Positions 52,701 to 61,751 of a stretch of 64,000 bases of DNA are shown one piece after another (positions within the stretch are counted from its first letter, which is position 1; each line of letters opens with the position of its first letter). Source of the DNA: Phyllobacterium calauticae (GTDB lineage: Bacteria > Pseudomonadota > Alphaproteobacteria > Rhizobiales > Rhizobiaceae); contig NZ_JAGENB010000005.1 of NCBI RefSeq assembly GCF_019991125.1, positions 124,001-188,000 of the forward strand, in the 5' to 3' direction. The translations under genes and the position numbers were made by a program. Under the pieces are notes generated by a model. The model searched no databases, was not told where the DNA came from, and saw nothing but the letters and a program-made list of their open reading frames with translations.

Positions 52701-53632
52701 TGCGCATTCTCCGGCGTGGTGTCGAGGTCATGGCTGTCATAGCGGCGGGGTACGGTCGAGATGGCTTTGGATGCCACATGGACACCGGCGGCGATGCAGT
52801 GCTGCAGGGGCATTTCCCGGGCAAGGGCGGCCAGGAAGGCCGCATTGAAAACATCGCCGGCGCCGATCGTGTCGGCAACGGACACCATCGGTGCATCGGT
52901 CGTCACCAGCTGATTGTCCGGGCCGATGGCAAGGGCACCGTCCGATCCGCATTTGACCACGACGATGGCGTTTTCCGGCATCAGCGCCTTCAGCGTGCGC
53001 GCCGCGTCTGCGGGCTCGATGCTGTTGGCCAGCCGCGTTGTTTCCACCTCGTTGAACAGGGCGCAGTGACAGCGTGACAGCCATCGGCGGGTCGCCGCAC
53101 GGTTGGCGTCGCTCCAGCCGCCGGCTGGCCAGCCCGTATCGAGCGCGACGCGGATATCGTTGGCATCAGCCCAGTCAAACAGCGCATCATAGTCGGCAAC
53201 CAGCGCATCGGTCAGGAACGAACCGCACAGGAGGACATAACCGCCGCGCAACTGGTGCGTGTCCAGCATGGCGAGCACATCCGGCCAGGACAGGGCGCCG
53301 AGATGGCCGCGCGTGGTGAAGAATGTGCGCTCGCCATTGGGGTGGGTAATACCGACGGACAGGGTTGTTCCCATCGGGGCAACAGGCCAGCGCTGGCCGC
53401 GCACGCCGAATTCCTCGCGCAGCCATTGGCCGAACTGGTCGCTGCCGACATTGGCGGCGATCTGGAAGTCGATGCCGAGCCCTTCCCAGGTCAAAGCCGA
53501 ATTGCCGGCCGAACCGCCGACACGCAGTTCGTCGTAATCGACCATGATCTCGGTGCCGGGCGTCGGCCAGGGGTCGGCAGGGCCGAGGATCAGGTCCACG
53601 TTGACATTTCCAATGACGGCCAGCGGGCGCAT
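52697..53632 (-). CDS. PfkB-family sugar kinase (possible FrlD-like fructosamine kinase)
   Basis: A 311-residue ribokinase-fold kinase: VIGNVNVDLILGPADPWPTPGTE at the N-terminus, the RVGGSAGNSALTWEGLG glycine loop and the C-terminal VSVADTIGAGDVFNAAF with the catalytic Asp in GAGD. With a SIS protein and a CUT1 importer beside it, the set equals the Bacillus frl (fructosamine) operon, in which FrlD is a PfkB kinase phosphorylating the imported Amadori compound at C6. The N-terminus fits ATG 53632, with TAGGAAC upstream and only 4 bp after the SIS stop. Other sugars remain possible. Confidence 0.85.
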   Translation of the reverse strand: MRPLAVIGNVNVDLILGPADPWPTPGTEIMVDYDELRVGGSAGNSALTWEGLGIDFQIAANVGSDQFGQWLREEFGVRGQRWPVAPMGTTLSVGITHPNGERTFFTTRGHLGALSWPDVLAMLDTHQLRGGYVLLCGSFLTDALVADYDALFDWADANDIRVALDTGWPAGGWSDANRAATRRWLSRCHCALFNEVETTRLANSIEPADAARTLKALMPENAIVVVKCGSDGALAIGPDNQLVTTDAPMVSVADTIGAGDVFNAAFLAALAREMPLQHCIAAGVHVASKAISTVPRRYDSHDLDTTPENAQ

Positions 53633-53636
53633 GTTC

Positions 53637-54653
53637 CTACTCGCTCCGCGTAATCTTGGTGGAGCGCACGGGCGTTCCGACATCGGCGACCCGTTCACCG
53701 GCAAAGGCGATCATGAAATGCTGCGCGGCGGGCAGCAGCGCGAAAATGGCGGCGATCCCGGCGGCTTCACCGGCATTGACGGTGGTAACGCCATCAATCG
53801 GCTTTTCGCCCGAGGCGTCGAACACCACCACAGGCGATCCTGCTTCGCACGCGGACACGGCCATTCCGGCAACCAGCCCGGCGGTGGCATCCTTGCCGCG
53901 GAACAGCACGACACCGACCTTCGGTCCGAGCATTTCCATCGGCCCATGCCGCAATTGCCCGCCTTCCAGCGAGAAGCAGGGGATGCGCGACAGTTCGGTG
54001 AGGCCGAGCGCTATGGCTTCGGCAACGCCCTGCAAACGGCGCCCCGATGTTACCACCGAGGAAACATCGGAGAGTGTTTTGACGGCCGCATCAATCTGCG
54101 CTGTGTCACCGCGTTGAAGGCGCTCGAGCGCTGCCGCGGGATCATCGCCAAGCGCTGTCAAAACAGCAAGATGCAGCGCAAAACTGACGGTCAGGCTGCG
54201 GGTGGCGGCAAAGGCGTTTTCGGTGCCGCCGGCGCCCACGAGCGAGGGCACGGTGCGGGCCAGCGTCGATCCGCCTTCGAGCGTCAGGCCGAACGTATCG
54301 GGCGCCACGCCCGCCTCGGCAAACCAGCGCAGCACTTCGGCGCTTTCACCGGACTGGGACGTTACAAACACTGTCTTGCCGCTGATCGGCACCGGCTGCC
54401 CGAGCTGTTCCGACAGGGGCAGCGCCACCGCATCGATCCCCAGGCTGCGATAGAGCGGCTCGACGGCCCGGCTGACCGCGTGGGAGCCGCCCATGCCGAG
54501 CAGCAGGAGGCGTCCGGTCTTGCGCAGCGACTGGGCGATTGTCGCGGCAAGCGGCTTTGCCGCTTCGAAGGAAGCGATTGCATCGGCATTCTGCCGCGCC
54601 ATTTCCTTTTCGATCGCCACAAGGCCGGCGGGCCGGTTCTGGTCAGATGTCAT
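53637..54653 (-). CDS. SIS-domain sugar isomerase/deglycase (possible FrlB-like)
   Basis: A 338-residue protein with two SIS domains: RLLLLGMGGSHAVSRAVEPLY (about 48-68), then VFVTSQSGESAEVLRWF in the first, and VVTSGRRLQGVAEAIALGLTELSRIPC in the second. The SQSGES loop binds the phosphosugar, as in GlmS, AgaS and FrlB. Next to a PfkB kinase and a sugar importer, deglycation of a 6-phosphofructosamine or isomerisation of an amino sugar phosphate is expected. ATG 54653 was chosen because AAGGG lies 6 bp upstream; ATG 54659 abuts that sequence. It follows the permease stop by 2 bp. Confidence 0.85.
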   Translation of the reverse strand: MTSDQNRPAGLVAIEKEMARQNADAIASFEAAKPLAATIAQSLRKTGRLLLLGMGGSHAVSRAVEPLYRSLGIDAVALPLSEQLGQPVPISGKTVFVTSQSGESAEVLRWFAEAGVAPDTFGLTLEGGSTLARTVPSLVGAGGTENAFAATRSLTVSFALHLAVLTALGDDPAAALERLQRGDTAQIDAAVKTLSDVSSVVTSGRRLQGVAEAIALGLTELSRIPCFSLEGGQLRHGPMEMLGPKVGVVLFRGKDATAGLVAGMAVSACEAGSPVVVFDASGEKPIDGVTTVNAGEAAGIAAIFALLPAAQHFMIAFAGERVADVGTPVRSTKITRSE

Positions 54654-54655
54654 GC

Positions 54656-55501
54656 TCATCCCTTGACGCCGCCATTGGTCAGGCCCGAAATCAGGGCACG
54701 CTGCATGAACAGACCGATGATCAGCGGCGGCAGGGCGGCCAGCACACCCGCTGTGGCGATCAGTCCGTAATCGGAGACCCGGCCGCCTGCAAGATCGGCG
54801 ATGGCGACGGTGAGGGTCTTGGCCCGCTGGTCGGAGGTGAACAGCAGGGCATAGAAGAATTCATCCCAGGCGAGCAGGAAGGCAAAGAGAGCTGCCGTCG
54901 CCATAACAGGCGCAGCCAATGGCAGGGTAATCAGGCGCAGGATCTGGTCAAGCCGCGCGCCATCGACCGTCGCGGCGCTTTCGATTTCGCGCGGAATGGA
55001 ATCGAAGCCGGATTTCATCAGCCATGTGGTGAAGGGCGCAAGGATGGTCAGATACACCAGGGCCAGCCCGAAAACATTGTTGAGAAGACCGAGGGCCGAG
55101 AGGGCCATATAGAGTGGAACGGCGAGAGCGACCGGCGGCAGCATGTAGGTGGCGATGACCGCATAGAGGGACCAGCCGACGCTTGGCGTGCGCGACACCG
55201 CCCAGGCCGAGGGTATGGCGACAACAAGTGCCGCCGCTGTTGCCATGCCTGCCACTTTGAGACTGTTGAAAAGCGAGGCGACGAATGCCTCCCCGGCGCT
55301 GTTGGCAACGCTCGACAGGAGAACGCCATAGCGTGAGAGGTCGATGGTTTCGGGCCACCAGCGCAGCGGCTTGGTGATGAGGTCGGTGGTCGACGAAATG
55401 CTCATGATGAACAGCCAGACCACCGGCGCAAGGATGACCGCCGCCAGCAGGAGCGCTGCGGCGTGGACAAGGATCGTGGCTGTCAGGCTGCGGCGTTCCA
55501 T
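54656..55501 (-). CDS. Sugar ABC permease (MalG type)
   Basis: A 281-residue inner-membrane protein with 6 helices. The MalG-type pattern is clear: ILAPVVWLFIMSISSTTDL near the N-terminus, AWAVSRTPS, and the EAA loop ESAATVDGARLDQILRLITLPLAAP (about 180-205). It forms the channel with the MalF-type permease encoded immediately upstream; their stop and start codons share one base. Confidence 0.92.
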   Translation of the reverse strand: MERRSLTATILVHAAALLLAAVILAPVVWLFIMSISSTTDLITKPLRWWPETIDLSRYGVLLSSVANSAGEAFVASLFNSLKVAGMATAAALVVAIPSAWAVSRTPSVGWSLYAVIATYMLPPVALAVPLYMALSALGLLNNVFGLALVYLTILAPFTTWLMKSGFDSIPREIESAATVDGARLDQILRLITLPLAAPVMATAALFAFLLAWDEFFYALLFTSDQRAKTLTVAIADLAGGRVSDYGLIATAGVLAALPPLIIGLFMQRALISGLTNGGVKG

Positions 55502-56382
55502 CAGGAGGCTCCTGCGCTTTTGCGGATCAAGGCGGCATAGGCGACGGCAAGAACGGTGACGAGAAGCGTGACGATCAGGGCAAGCGACGCTCCGGACCCC
55601 GCGCGCTGAAACGAGAAGGCTTCCTGATACACAAGGATGGACAGGGTGCGGGTGCTGTTGGCCGGGCCGCCGCGCGTCATCACCCAGATGAGGTCAAAGA
55701 CCTTGAATGCTTCGATGGTGCGCAGGACCAGCGCCACCATCAGCGGGCCGGCGAGATAGGGCATGATGACGAAACGGAACCGGGCCCAGGCGCTGGCACC
55801 GTCCACCATCGACGCGGCGGTGATATCGCGTGGCACGGCCTGCAGCGCGGCGAGCGCGATCAATGCCACCAGCGGAAAATTCTTCCAGCAGTCGGCAACG
55901 ATAAGGGCGGTCAGCGCCGTGCCGGGCTCGCCGAGCCATGAGCGATAGGTATCAAGAAGGCCGATCTGCGTGAGTGCCGCGTTGAGCGCGCCATATTCCG
56001 GGTTGTAGATCAGCCGCCACAGGGTGGCATTGACCACCGTGGGCAGGGCCCATGGCAGGATCATCAGCGCCCGCAAGACGGAGCGGCCATAGAACTGCTG
56101 GTTCAGGAGCAGCGCGGCGAGAACGCCGATCACCATTTCGGCTGCGACCGAAAGCACGGCGAACAGCGTGGTGGTAACGAGGGTCCGCTGAAAATTCGCG
56201 CCGGACAGCATTTTCACGTAGTTGTCGAGGCCAACGAAGCCGCCTGCCGTGCCGACCAGTTTGGCATCGGTGAAGGAAAGGCGCACGGTATCGACCAGCG
56301 GCCAGCCGATAATCGCAATCATGACGATGAGAAGTGGCAGCATCAGGAGCCACGCGCGTGTCGTAATCCAATTGCTCGTCAT
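55501..56382 (-). CDS. Sugar ABC permease (MalF type)
   Basis: A 293-residue inner-membrane protein. LPLLIVMIAIIGWPLVDTVRLSFTDA at the N-terminus is the usual MalF/UgpA start (P...Y...LSF); the EAA loop reads RDITAASMVDGASAWARFRFVIMPYL (about 200-225). It is followed by the MalG-type gene. It lies 77 bp downstream of the binding-protein gene on the same strand. Confidence 0.92.
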   Translation of the reverse strand: MTSNWITTRAWLLMLPLLIVMIAIIGWPLVDTVRLSFTDAKLVGTAGGFVGLDNYVKMLSGANFQRTLVTTTLFAVLSVAAEMVIGVLAALLLNQQFYGRSVLRALMILPWALPTVVNATLWRLIYNPEYGALNAALTQIGLLDTYRSWLGEPGTALTALIVADCWKNFPLVALIALAALQAVPRDITAASMVDGASAWARFRFVIMPYLAGPLMVALVLRTIEAFKVFDLIWVMTRGGPANSTRTLSILVYQEAFSFQRAGSGASLALIVTLLVTVLAVAYAALIRKSAGAS

Positions 56383-56459
56383 GAAAAGCAGCCTGCCACA
56401 CTATCAATCATTGAGAAAGATACGGGCGGCGGTGCACATCCGCCGCCCGTATGGTTGCA

Positions 56460-57698
56460 TCACAGGCCGCTGTTGGCAGCGGCTGTCTTGAGCGCATCTT
56501 CCGGCTTGGCCTGGCCGAGCAGCGATTCCTGCACTGCCTGCTGCAGGGCGGTCGACAACTCCTGATATTTTGGCGTCGTCGGGCGCGGATACATCACCGC
56601 AAGGCTCTGCTTGGCGGCGGCAATCAGCTCTTCCTGGCCCTTGGATACCGCCGGATCCGTATAGGATGATGCCCAGATCGGCAGGCTCAGCTTGGCATAC
56701 TGGTTTTGTGTCTGCTGCGAGGTCATGAACGCAATATACTTCCAGGCCTCATCGGGATGCTTGCTGGTGGAGGTGATGCCGAGGCCCATCGAGCCGTTGA
56801 CGGCGGAGACGGCGCTCTTGCCGTCGATACCCGGCGCGGGAACAACGCCGACCTTGCCGGCAACCTTGCTGTCCTTCGGATCATTGGCCATGTTGTACAT
56901 GTAGGTCCAGTTGAGCGCGAAGGCGGCTTCGCCGTTCTGGAATACGCGGCGCACGTCCTCTTCCAGGAATTCCTTGGAGTTGGGGTTGGTCAGGCCGGAC
57001 TTGTAGCTGTCGACCATGTAGTTGAGGGCATCGAGGCCGCCGCCCGACTGGAAGACGGGCTTGCCGTCCTTGATGAAGCTGCCGCCATAGGCACTGACCA
57101 GCGTGGCGTAATCGCAGATCGCGGCTTCCGCCTGCGACCAGCTCCAGGCGATCGGTGTTGCCAGGAGGCCCTTGTCCTTGATGGTCTTGGCCTGCTCGGT
57201 CAGTTCCGCCCAGGTCTTGGGCGGGTTCTTGATGCCGGCCTTTTCAAGGATTTCCTTGTTGTAGAACAGGTACTTCGTGTCGAGAATCCATGGCATGCCA
57301 TAGCGCTTGCCCTGATACTCCACCGTGGTCCATGCCCCCGTGAGCACGCCGGTCTTCATGTCGCCGGTAATCTTGTCCGAGACGTCAAGCAGCACCTTGT
57401 TGGTGGCGTATTCCGCCGGCCAGATCACATCGAACAGAACCACGTCGTAACCGCCGCCCGAGCCCTGGGCCAGGACGGTCTTGTCATGCAGGCCTTCATA
57501 GGGCACGAATTCGAGGTTGACGGTGACATCCGGATTGGCCTTGGTGAAGGCCTCGCTCATCGCGCGGACATCGGCTTCGCTATAGGCAGCCTGCGCCATG
57601 AAAAGCGCGTTGATCTTGGTTTCTGCATGGGCGGGAGAGGCAAGCGCTGCTCCCAGAAGTGTTGCGCCAAGCAGCGCGGTCTGGATGGATTTCAACAT
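56460..57698 (-). CDS. Sugar ABC transporter substrate-binding protein (SBP family 1)
   Basis: A 412-residue periplasmic protein with signal peptide MLKSIQTALLGATLLGAALASPAHA. The family 1 pattern is visible: ALFMAQAAYSEADVRAMSEAFTKANPDVTVNLEFVPYEGLHDK, YDVVLFDVIWPAEYA, LDTKYLFYNKEILEKAGIKNPPKTWAEL, and the GSMGLGITSTSKHPDEAWKYIAF hinge. It is the first gene of the minus-strand sugar cluster. ATG 57698 has AGGAGGT 5 bp upstream. It lies divergent to a ROK regulator, with two palindromes between them. Confidence 0.93.
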   Translation of the reverse strand: MLKSIQTALLGATLLGAALASPAHAETKINALFMAQAAYSEADVRAMSEAFTKANPDVTVNLEFVPYEGLHDKTVLAQGSGGGYDVVLFDVIWPAEYATNKVLLDVSDKITGDMKTGVLTGAWTTVEYQGKRYGMPWILDTKYLFYNKEILEKAGIKNPPKTWAELTEQAKTIKDKGLLATPIAWSWSQAEAAICDYATLVSAYGGSFIKDGKPVFQSGGGLDALNYMVDSYKSGLTNPNSKEFLEEDVRRVFQNGEAAFALNWTYMYNMANDPKDSKVAGKVGVVPAPGIDGKSAVSAVNGSMGLGITSTSKHPDEAWKYIAFMTSQQTQNQYAKLSLPIWASSYTDPAVSKGQEELIAAAKQSLAVMYPRPTTPKYQELSTALQQAVQESLLGQAKPEDALKTAAANSGL

Positions 57699-57854
57699 GG
57701 TACCTCCTATTTGGCTCTTGTGGCCCGGAACCTGTCCGTGATGAACGGGTGCCGGTTGGTGGTCATTATGCGCGGGAGCTTTTGTCATTCAGGACTGTCC
57801 GCGACGTGCCTACGTCCAGCCAGTGCTCACGTTCCCCAAGACTCTTGCGGTCTT

Positions 57855-57900
57855 TTGATTAAATCAATTGTTTTGACTTATTTCTTGATCAATATTGATC
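57855..57900. promoter_or_regulatory. Two palindromes in the SBP/ROK divergent region
   Basis: TTGATT-A-AATCAA (57855-57867) and GATCAATATTGATC (57887-57900) are both perfect palindromes in an AT-rich stretch, 32-33 bp between centres. The first resembles ROK/NagC-like operators in its T-rich arms; both lie within 70 bp of the ROK start. Confidence 0.65.
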
Positions 57901-57920
57901 TGGTGTCAAGAGGGGGCGGA

Positions 57921-59135
57921 ATGGACGCGAGAAAATCGATCCGGGCCAAGAGCGGAACCAATCTGGGTGGTGCGAGCGCGCACAACCGTCGCATCATGAT
58001 CGATGCGCTGCGGGTCAATGGCGCCTTGTCCCGCGCCGACCTTGCCCGTGCCACCGGACTGACCCCGCAGACCGTGTCCAACATCATCGAGGAACTGGCC
58101 CGGGACGGGCTCGTGCAGTCGCAGGCCAGTGTCCGCAAGGGCCGGGGCCAGCCTGCCACACCGTATCATCTGGTGCCCGATGGCGCTTTCGCCGTCGGCT
58201 TGCAGATCGACCGGCATGTCACGCGCACCGTCATCGTCAACCTGGTTGGCGACGTGCTGGTGCAGACGGAATCCAAATTGCCCTCCGGCGGCCCCGCGGA
58301 AGGGGTTCTTGTCATTCTCGATATCGTCAAAAAGGCCTGTGAAGCGCTGACAGCGCAATTCCCGCATGCGGCGAGAAAGCTTGTCGGGCTCGGCCTTGCC
58401 ATGCCCGGCCCCTTCGGCATCAATGAGCTCTATGACGATCCATGGATGATGACAGCGTGGCAGAATTTTCCGCTGGCCGAACGGATAGCGGAAGGCACCG
58501 GCCTCGAAGTTGCCCTGCAGAACGATGCCTCGGCGGCGGCAACGGCGGAAAGGCTGCTGGGCGCCGCCCATGGCCTTGACCATGTCGTGTGCATTTATCT
58601 CGGCTATGGTCTCGGCGCCGGACTGATCCTCAATGGCGAGATCTATGGCGGGGCCTACTCCAATGCCGGCGAGATCGGCATGATGCTGGCGCTGGCTCCC
58701 GGCGACGATGCGAATGTCGAGCCGCTGGAGCACTACACGTCCATGGCCTCGCTGTGCAATGTGCTGGGTATCGACCCTTCGGACCCCCGGCTTTTCGCGC
58801 TGGTCACCGATGCGGTGGTCAATGGCGGTCCCGAAGTGGAGCGCTGGATCGACAACGCGGCGGACCGTTTGCGCCGGACTGTCCAGATGCTGGAATCGAT
58901 CTTCGATCCGCAGACCACCATTCTGTGCGGCGGCGCGCCCAAAGCGCTGATTGACCGCCTGATCGAGCGGATGAGGCCCTTGATGCCGTCGATAGCGGAC
59001 CGGGCTCTCCGCTACCCCGAGCCCCGCCTTCAGGCAGGGCTCGCTGATCCTTGGTCAGTCGCCTTGGGAGCGGCAGCGGAGCCGATTGCACGGGCCTTTG
59101 ACCCGCGCTTCTCGGCAATTCTGAAAACGCCCTGA
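57921..59135 (+). CDS. ROK-family transcriptional regulator
   Basis: A 404-residue repressor. The N-terminal winged helix reads LSRADLARATGLTPQTVSNIIEELARDGLV (about 35-64). The sugar-kinase-like ROK domain contains VGLGLAMPGPFG, VALQNDASAAATAERLLG, the GLGAGLILNGEIYGGAYSNAGEIG motif and QTTILCGG. The classical ROK zinc cysteine cluster (CxCGxxGC) is absent. ATG 57921 has AGGGGGCGGA just upstream; the same frame runs open far back to 56706 over the opposite-strand SBP gene, which is not coding for this protein. It is divergent from the sugar cluster it probably controls. Confidence 0.9.
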   Translation: MDARKSIRAKSGTNLGGASAHNRRIMIDALRVNGALSRADLARATGLTPQTVSNIIEELARDGLVQSQASVRKGRGQPATPYHLVPDGAFAVGLQIDRHVTRTVIVNLVGDVLVQTESKLPSGGPAEGVLVILDIVKKACEALTAQFPHAARKLVGLGLAMPGPFGINELYDDPWMMTAWQNFPLAERIAEGTGLEVALQNDASAAATAERLLGAAHGLDHVVCIYLGYGLGAGLILNGEIYGGAYSNAGEIGMMLALAPGDDANVEPLEHYTSMASLCNVLGIDPSDPRLFALVTDAVVNGGPEVERWIDNAADRLRRTVQMLESIFDPQTTILCGGAPKALIDRLIERMRPLMPSIADRALRYPEPRLQAGLADPWSVALGAAAEPIARAFDPRFSAILKTP

Positions 59136-60464
59136 TCAGGCGGCGTTCTTGATCGCGTCGCCCAGCATCGACACGATGGTGTCGATCTGTTCCTTCTCGA
59201 CGATCAATGGTGGCGACAGGGCGATGATATCGCCGGTCACGCGCACCAGCAGGCCTTTCTTGAAGCAGTCGGTGAAGACATCGTAGCCGCGAGCACCCAC
59301 AGCGTCGGGACGCGAGGCGAGTTCTATGCCGGCAACGAGGCCGATGGTGCGGATGTCGACGATGCCGGGCAGGCCCTTGAGGCTGTGGATCGCATCCTGC
59401 CAGTGCTCCGCCACATCGGCGGCGCGGGTCAGAAGCCCTTCCTCCTCGTAGACTTCCAGCGTGGCCAGACCGGCGGCGCAGGCGACGGGATGCCCGGAAT
59501 AGGTATAGCCATGGAAAAGCTCGATCTGGCTCTCGGGACCATGCATCAGCGCGTCGTAAATGGTTTCGCTGGCAAACACTGCGCCCATGGGTACGGCACC
59601 GTTGGTCAGGCCCTTGGCGGTGGTGACGAGATCGGGCACCACACCGAAGTAGTCGACGGCAAACGGGGTGCCGAGGCGGCCGAAGCCCGTGATGACTTCA
59701 TCGAAAATCAGCAGGATGCCATGCTTCTGGCTGAGTGCGCGCAAACGCTCGAGATAGCCCTTCGGCGGCAGGAGAACGCCGGTTGACCCCGCAACCGGTT
59801 CGACGATGACTGCGGCGATGGTTTCCGCACCGTGCAGCGCGACCAGCCGCTCCAGATCGTCGGCCAGATCCGCGCCGTGTTCAGGCAGGCCTTTGACGAA
59901 GGCGTTGCGGACGGGATCGTGCGTGTGGCGGATATGGTCGGTGCCTGGCAGGAGCGGAAAGACGCGGCGGTTGTTGACAAGGCCGCCGACGGAAATGCCG
60001 CCGAAGCCGACGCCGTGATAGCCGCGCTCACGGCCGATGACCCGGGTGCGCGTGCCCTGTCCGATGGCGCGCTGATAGGCGATGGCGATCTTCAGCGCGG
60101 TATCGACGGATTCCGAGCCGGAGCCGGTGAAGAATACTTTTGTCAGGCCGGCCTTCTTGCCGCCCGGTGCGTGCGCCGCAAGTTTTTCGGCAAAGTCGAA
60201 GGCGAGGGGGTGGCCCATCTGGAACGACGGCGCATAGTCCATGGTGATCAACTGGCGCGCCACGGCGTCGGCGATCTTTTCGCGCCCGTGCCCGGCATTG
60301 ACACACCAGAGGCCAGCCGTGCCATCCAGCACCTGTCCGCCATCGACATCGGTGTAGTACATGCCCTTGGCGGAGGCGAGCATGCGCGGCGCTGCCTTGA
60401 ACTGCCGGTTCGCCGTGAAGGGCATCCAATAATTTTCGAGTGATGGTGTATTGCTCATGAGCAT
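59136..60464 (-). CDS. Class III aminotransferase, omega-amino acid:pyruvate type
   Basis: A 442-residue PLP enzyme. LENYWMPFTANRQFKAAPRM at the start is typical of beta-alanine/omega-amino acid:pyruvate aminotransferases. FFTGSGSESVDTALKIAIAY, RGYHGVGFGG, DEVITGFGRLG and the PLP-Lys motif TTAKGLTNGA follow. Likely amino donors are beta-alanine, GABA or other omega-amines, with pyruvate as acceptor. It is divergent from an XRE-cupin regulator of the PuuR kind, which in other bacteria controls polyamine/GABA breakdown. ATG 60464 has GAGGAG 9 bp upstream. Confidence 0.9.
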   Translation of the reverse strand: MLMSNTPSLENYWMPFTANRQFKAAPRMLASAKGMYYTDVDGGQVLDGTAGLWCVNAGHGREKIADAVARQLITMDYAPSFQMGHPLAFDFAEKLAAHAPGGKKAGLTKVFFTGSGSESVDTALKIAIAYQRAIGQGTRTRVIGRERGYHGVGFGGISVGGLVNNRRVFPLLPGTDHIRHTHDPVRNAFVKGLPEHGADLADDLERLVALHGAETIAAVIVEPVAGSTGVLLPPKGYLERLRALSQKHGILLIFDEVITGFGRLGTPFAVDYFGVVPDLVTTAKGLTNGAVPMGAVFASETIYDALMHGPESQIELFHGYTYSGHPVACAAGLATLEVYEEEGLLTRAADVAEHWQDAIHSLKGLPGIVDIRTIGLVAGIELASRPDAVGARGYDVFTDCFKKGLLVRVTGDIIALSPPLIVEKEQIDTIVSMLGDAIKNAA

Positions 60465-60527
60465 GTGGGGCGACTCCTCTTCTCACCACAGGGAGCCATG
60501 CTTTCTATTCACCAACAAGTCCTTTTC

Positions 60528-60539
60528 TATGTTCACATA
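60528..60539. promoter_or_regulatory. Short palindrome between the aminotransferase and regulator genes
   Basis: TATGT-TC-ACATA in the 150 bp divergent region, a candidate operator half-way between both genes. It is short, so support is modest. Confidence 0.4.
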
Positions 60540-60614
60540 AAGCGTTGATTTTACTGAGTATGTCATTCATAAATTCATTATATCGAACATGTAGAACAGC
60601 CAGAGGGGCATCCG

Positions 60615-61163
60615 ATGCAAATTGATCTGGGCGGGCGTCTGCGTTTCCTGCGGCAAAGGCACAACCTGTCGCAGCGCGAACTGGCCAAGCGGGCCGGCGT
60701 GACCAACTCCACCATCTCGCTGATCGAGTCCAATCAGACCAATCCCTCGGTCGGTGCGCTCAAGCGCATTCTCGATGGCATTCCCATCGGCCTGTCCGAA
60801 TTCTTCGCCCTTGAACCGGACCGCAAGCAGAAGGTGTTCTACGAGGCGGGTGAGCTGGTCGAAATCGGCAAGGGCAACATCTCCTATCTGCAAATCGGCG
60901 AGAACCTGTTCGGCCGTGCCCTGCAGATCCTGAAAGAGCGCTATGAACCCGGCGGCGATACGGGGCGTGTCATGCTCGTGCACGAGGGGGAAGAGGGCGG
61001 TGTCGTCATCAGCGGGCGGATTGAAGTGACCGTCGACGACCAGCGCCGCATTCTCGGCCCGGGCGACGCCTATTATTTCGAAAGCCGCCAGCCGCACCGC
61101 TTCCGCTGTGTCGGCCCTAATCCCTGCGAGGTCGTCAGCGCCTGCACGCCGCCGACATTCTGA
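60615..61163 (+). CDS. XRE-family regulator with C-terminal cupin domain (PuuR-like)
   Basis: A 182-residue regulator. An N-terminal XRE helix-turn-helix (LRFLRQRHNLSQRELAKRAGVTNSTISLIESNQTNPSVGALKRIL, about 9-53) and a C-terminal cupin_2 domain (VHEGEEGGVVISGRIEVTVDDQRRILGPGDAYYFESRQPHRFRCVG, about 118-163) that probably binds a small ligand. The same architecture as PuuR. It is divergent from the omega-amino acid aminotransferase it most likely represses. The stop meets the convergent LuxR gene with no spacer. Confidence 0.9.
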   Translation: MQIDLGGRLRFLRQRHNLSQRELAKRAGVTNSTISLIESNQTNPSVGALKRILDGIPIGLSEFFALEPDRKQKVFYEAGELVEIGKGNISYLQIGENLFGRALQILKERYEPGGDTGRVMLVHEGEEGGVVISGRIEVTVDDQRRILGPGDAYYFESRQPHRFRCVGPNPCEVVSACTPPTF

Positions 61164-61751
61164 TCAGCGCAGGGATGAAAACCAGGCGATGAGTTCGGCG
61201 CTGTTGTGCAGCCCGAACGCGCGCATGATGCGGGCGCGGTGCGCCTCGATGGTGCGTTTCGACAGGCCGATTTCCAGGGCAATCTGCGCATTGGTCTTGC
61301 CTTGGGAAACAAGGGTCAGCACCTGTTTCTGCCTGTCGGAAATGAGGCTGGCATTGCCTGCCACCGTCCGGTTCATCGGCTCGAAGCAGTAGAGCGCTTC
61401 GGCGAAGGGATCGGCGTGGTTGCCGCTGCGTCCGCGCACCCGGCACCAGAAGCTGGCGCCGTCGCGCCGCCGCATCACCCGCTCGTCGTAATAGACGCGC
61501 CCGCCGGCGAAATTCGTTCGCCACATTTCTCCTGTCCGCACGAAGTCGGTGATCTTGGGATAGAGGCGGCTGAAGCTCTGGTCGATCAGTTCGCCGCGTT
61601 CATAGCCGAAGGTCTCGGCGAATTCGAAATTGCAATCGCGTATGATACGGTGTGTCGCATAGACCATCGGCACCGGCATGTCGGTCAGCACGAAGCGTTT
61701 TGCGCTTCCTGAAACGGCAATGTCGGAGATAGGAAACTCGGCTGTGGTCAT
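61164..61751 (-). CDS. PAS domain and LuxR-type HTH regulator
   Basis: A 195-residue protein: an N-terminal PAS-like sensor (MVYATHRIIRDCNFEFAETFGYERGELIDQSFSRLYP ... GASFWCRVRG, about 28-115) and a C-terminal LuxR HTH (LISDRQKQVLTLVSQGKTNAQIALEIGLSKRTIEAHRARIMRAFG, about 136-180). No receiver domain, so it is probably a direct ligand or redox sensor. It is divergent from the CoA-transferase genes (106 bp between starts) and may regulate them. The effector is unknown. Confidence 0.88.
   Translation of the reverse strand: MTTAEFPISDIAVSGSAKRFVLTDMPVPMVYATHRIIRDCNFEFAETFGYERGELIDQSFSRLYPKITDFVRTGEMWRTNFAGGRVYYDERVMRRRDGASFWCRVRGRSGNHADPFAEALYCFEPMNRTVAGNASLISDRQKQVLTLVSQGKTNAQIALEIGLSKRTIEAHRARIMRAFGLHNSAELIAWFSSLR

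Noticed and set aside
56706-57920. Upstream extension of the ROK gene giving an 809-aa product
   Set aside because: It is antisense to the sugar-binding protein gene and its promoter; the ROK HTH begins right after ATG 57921 with its own RBS.
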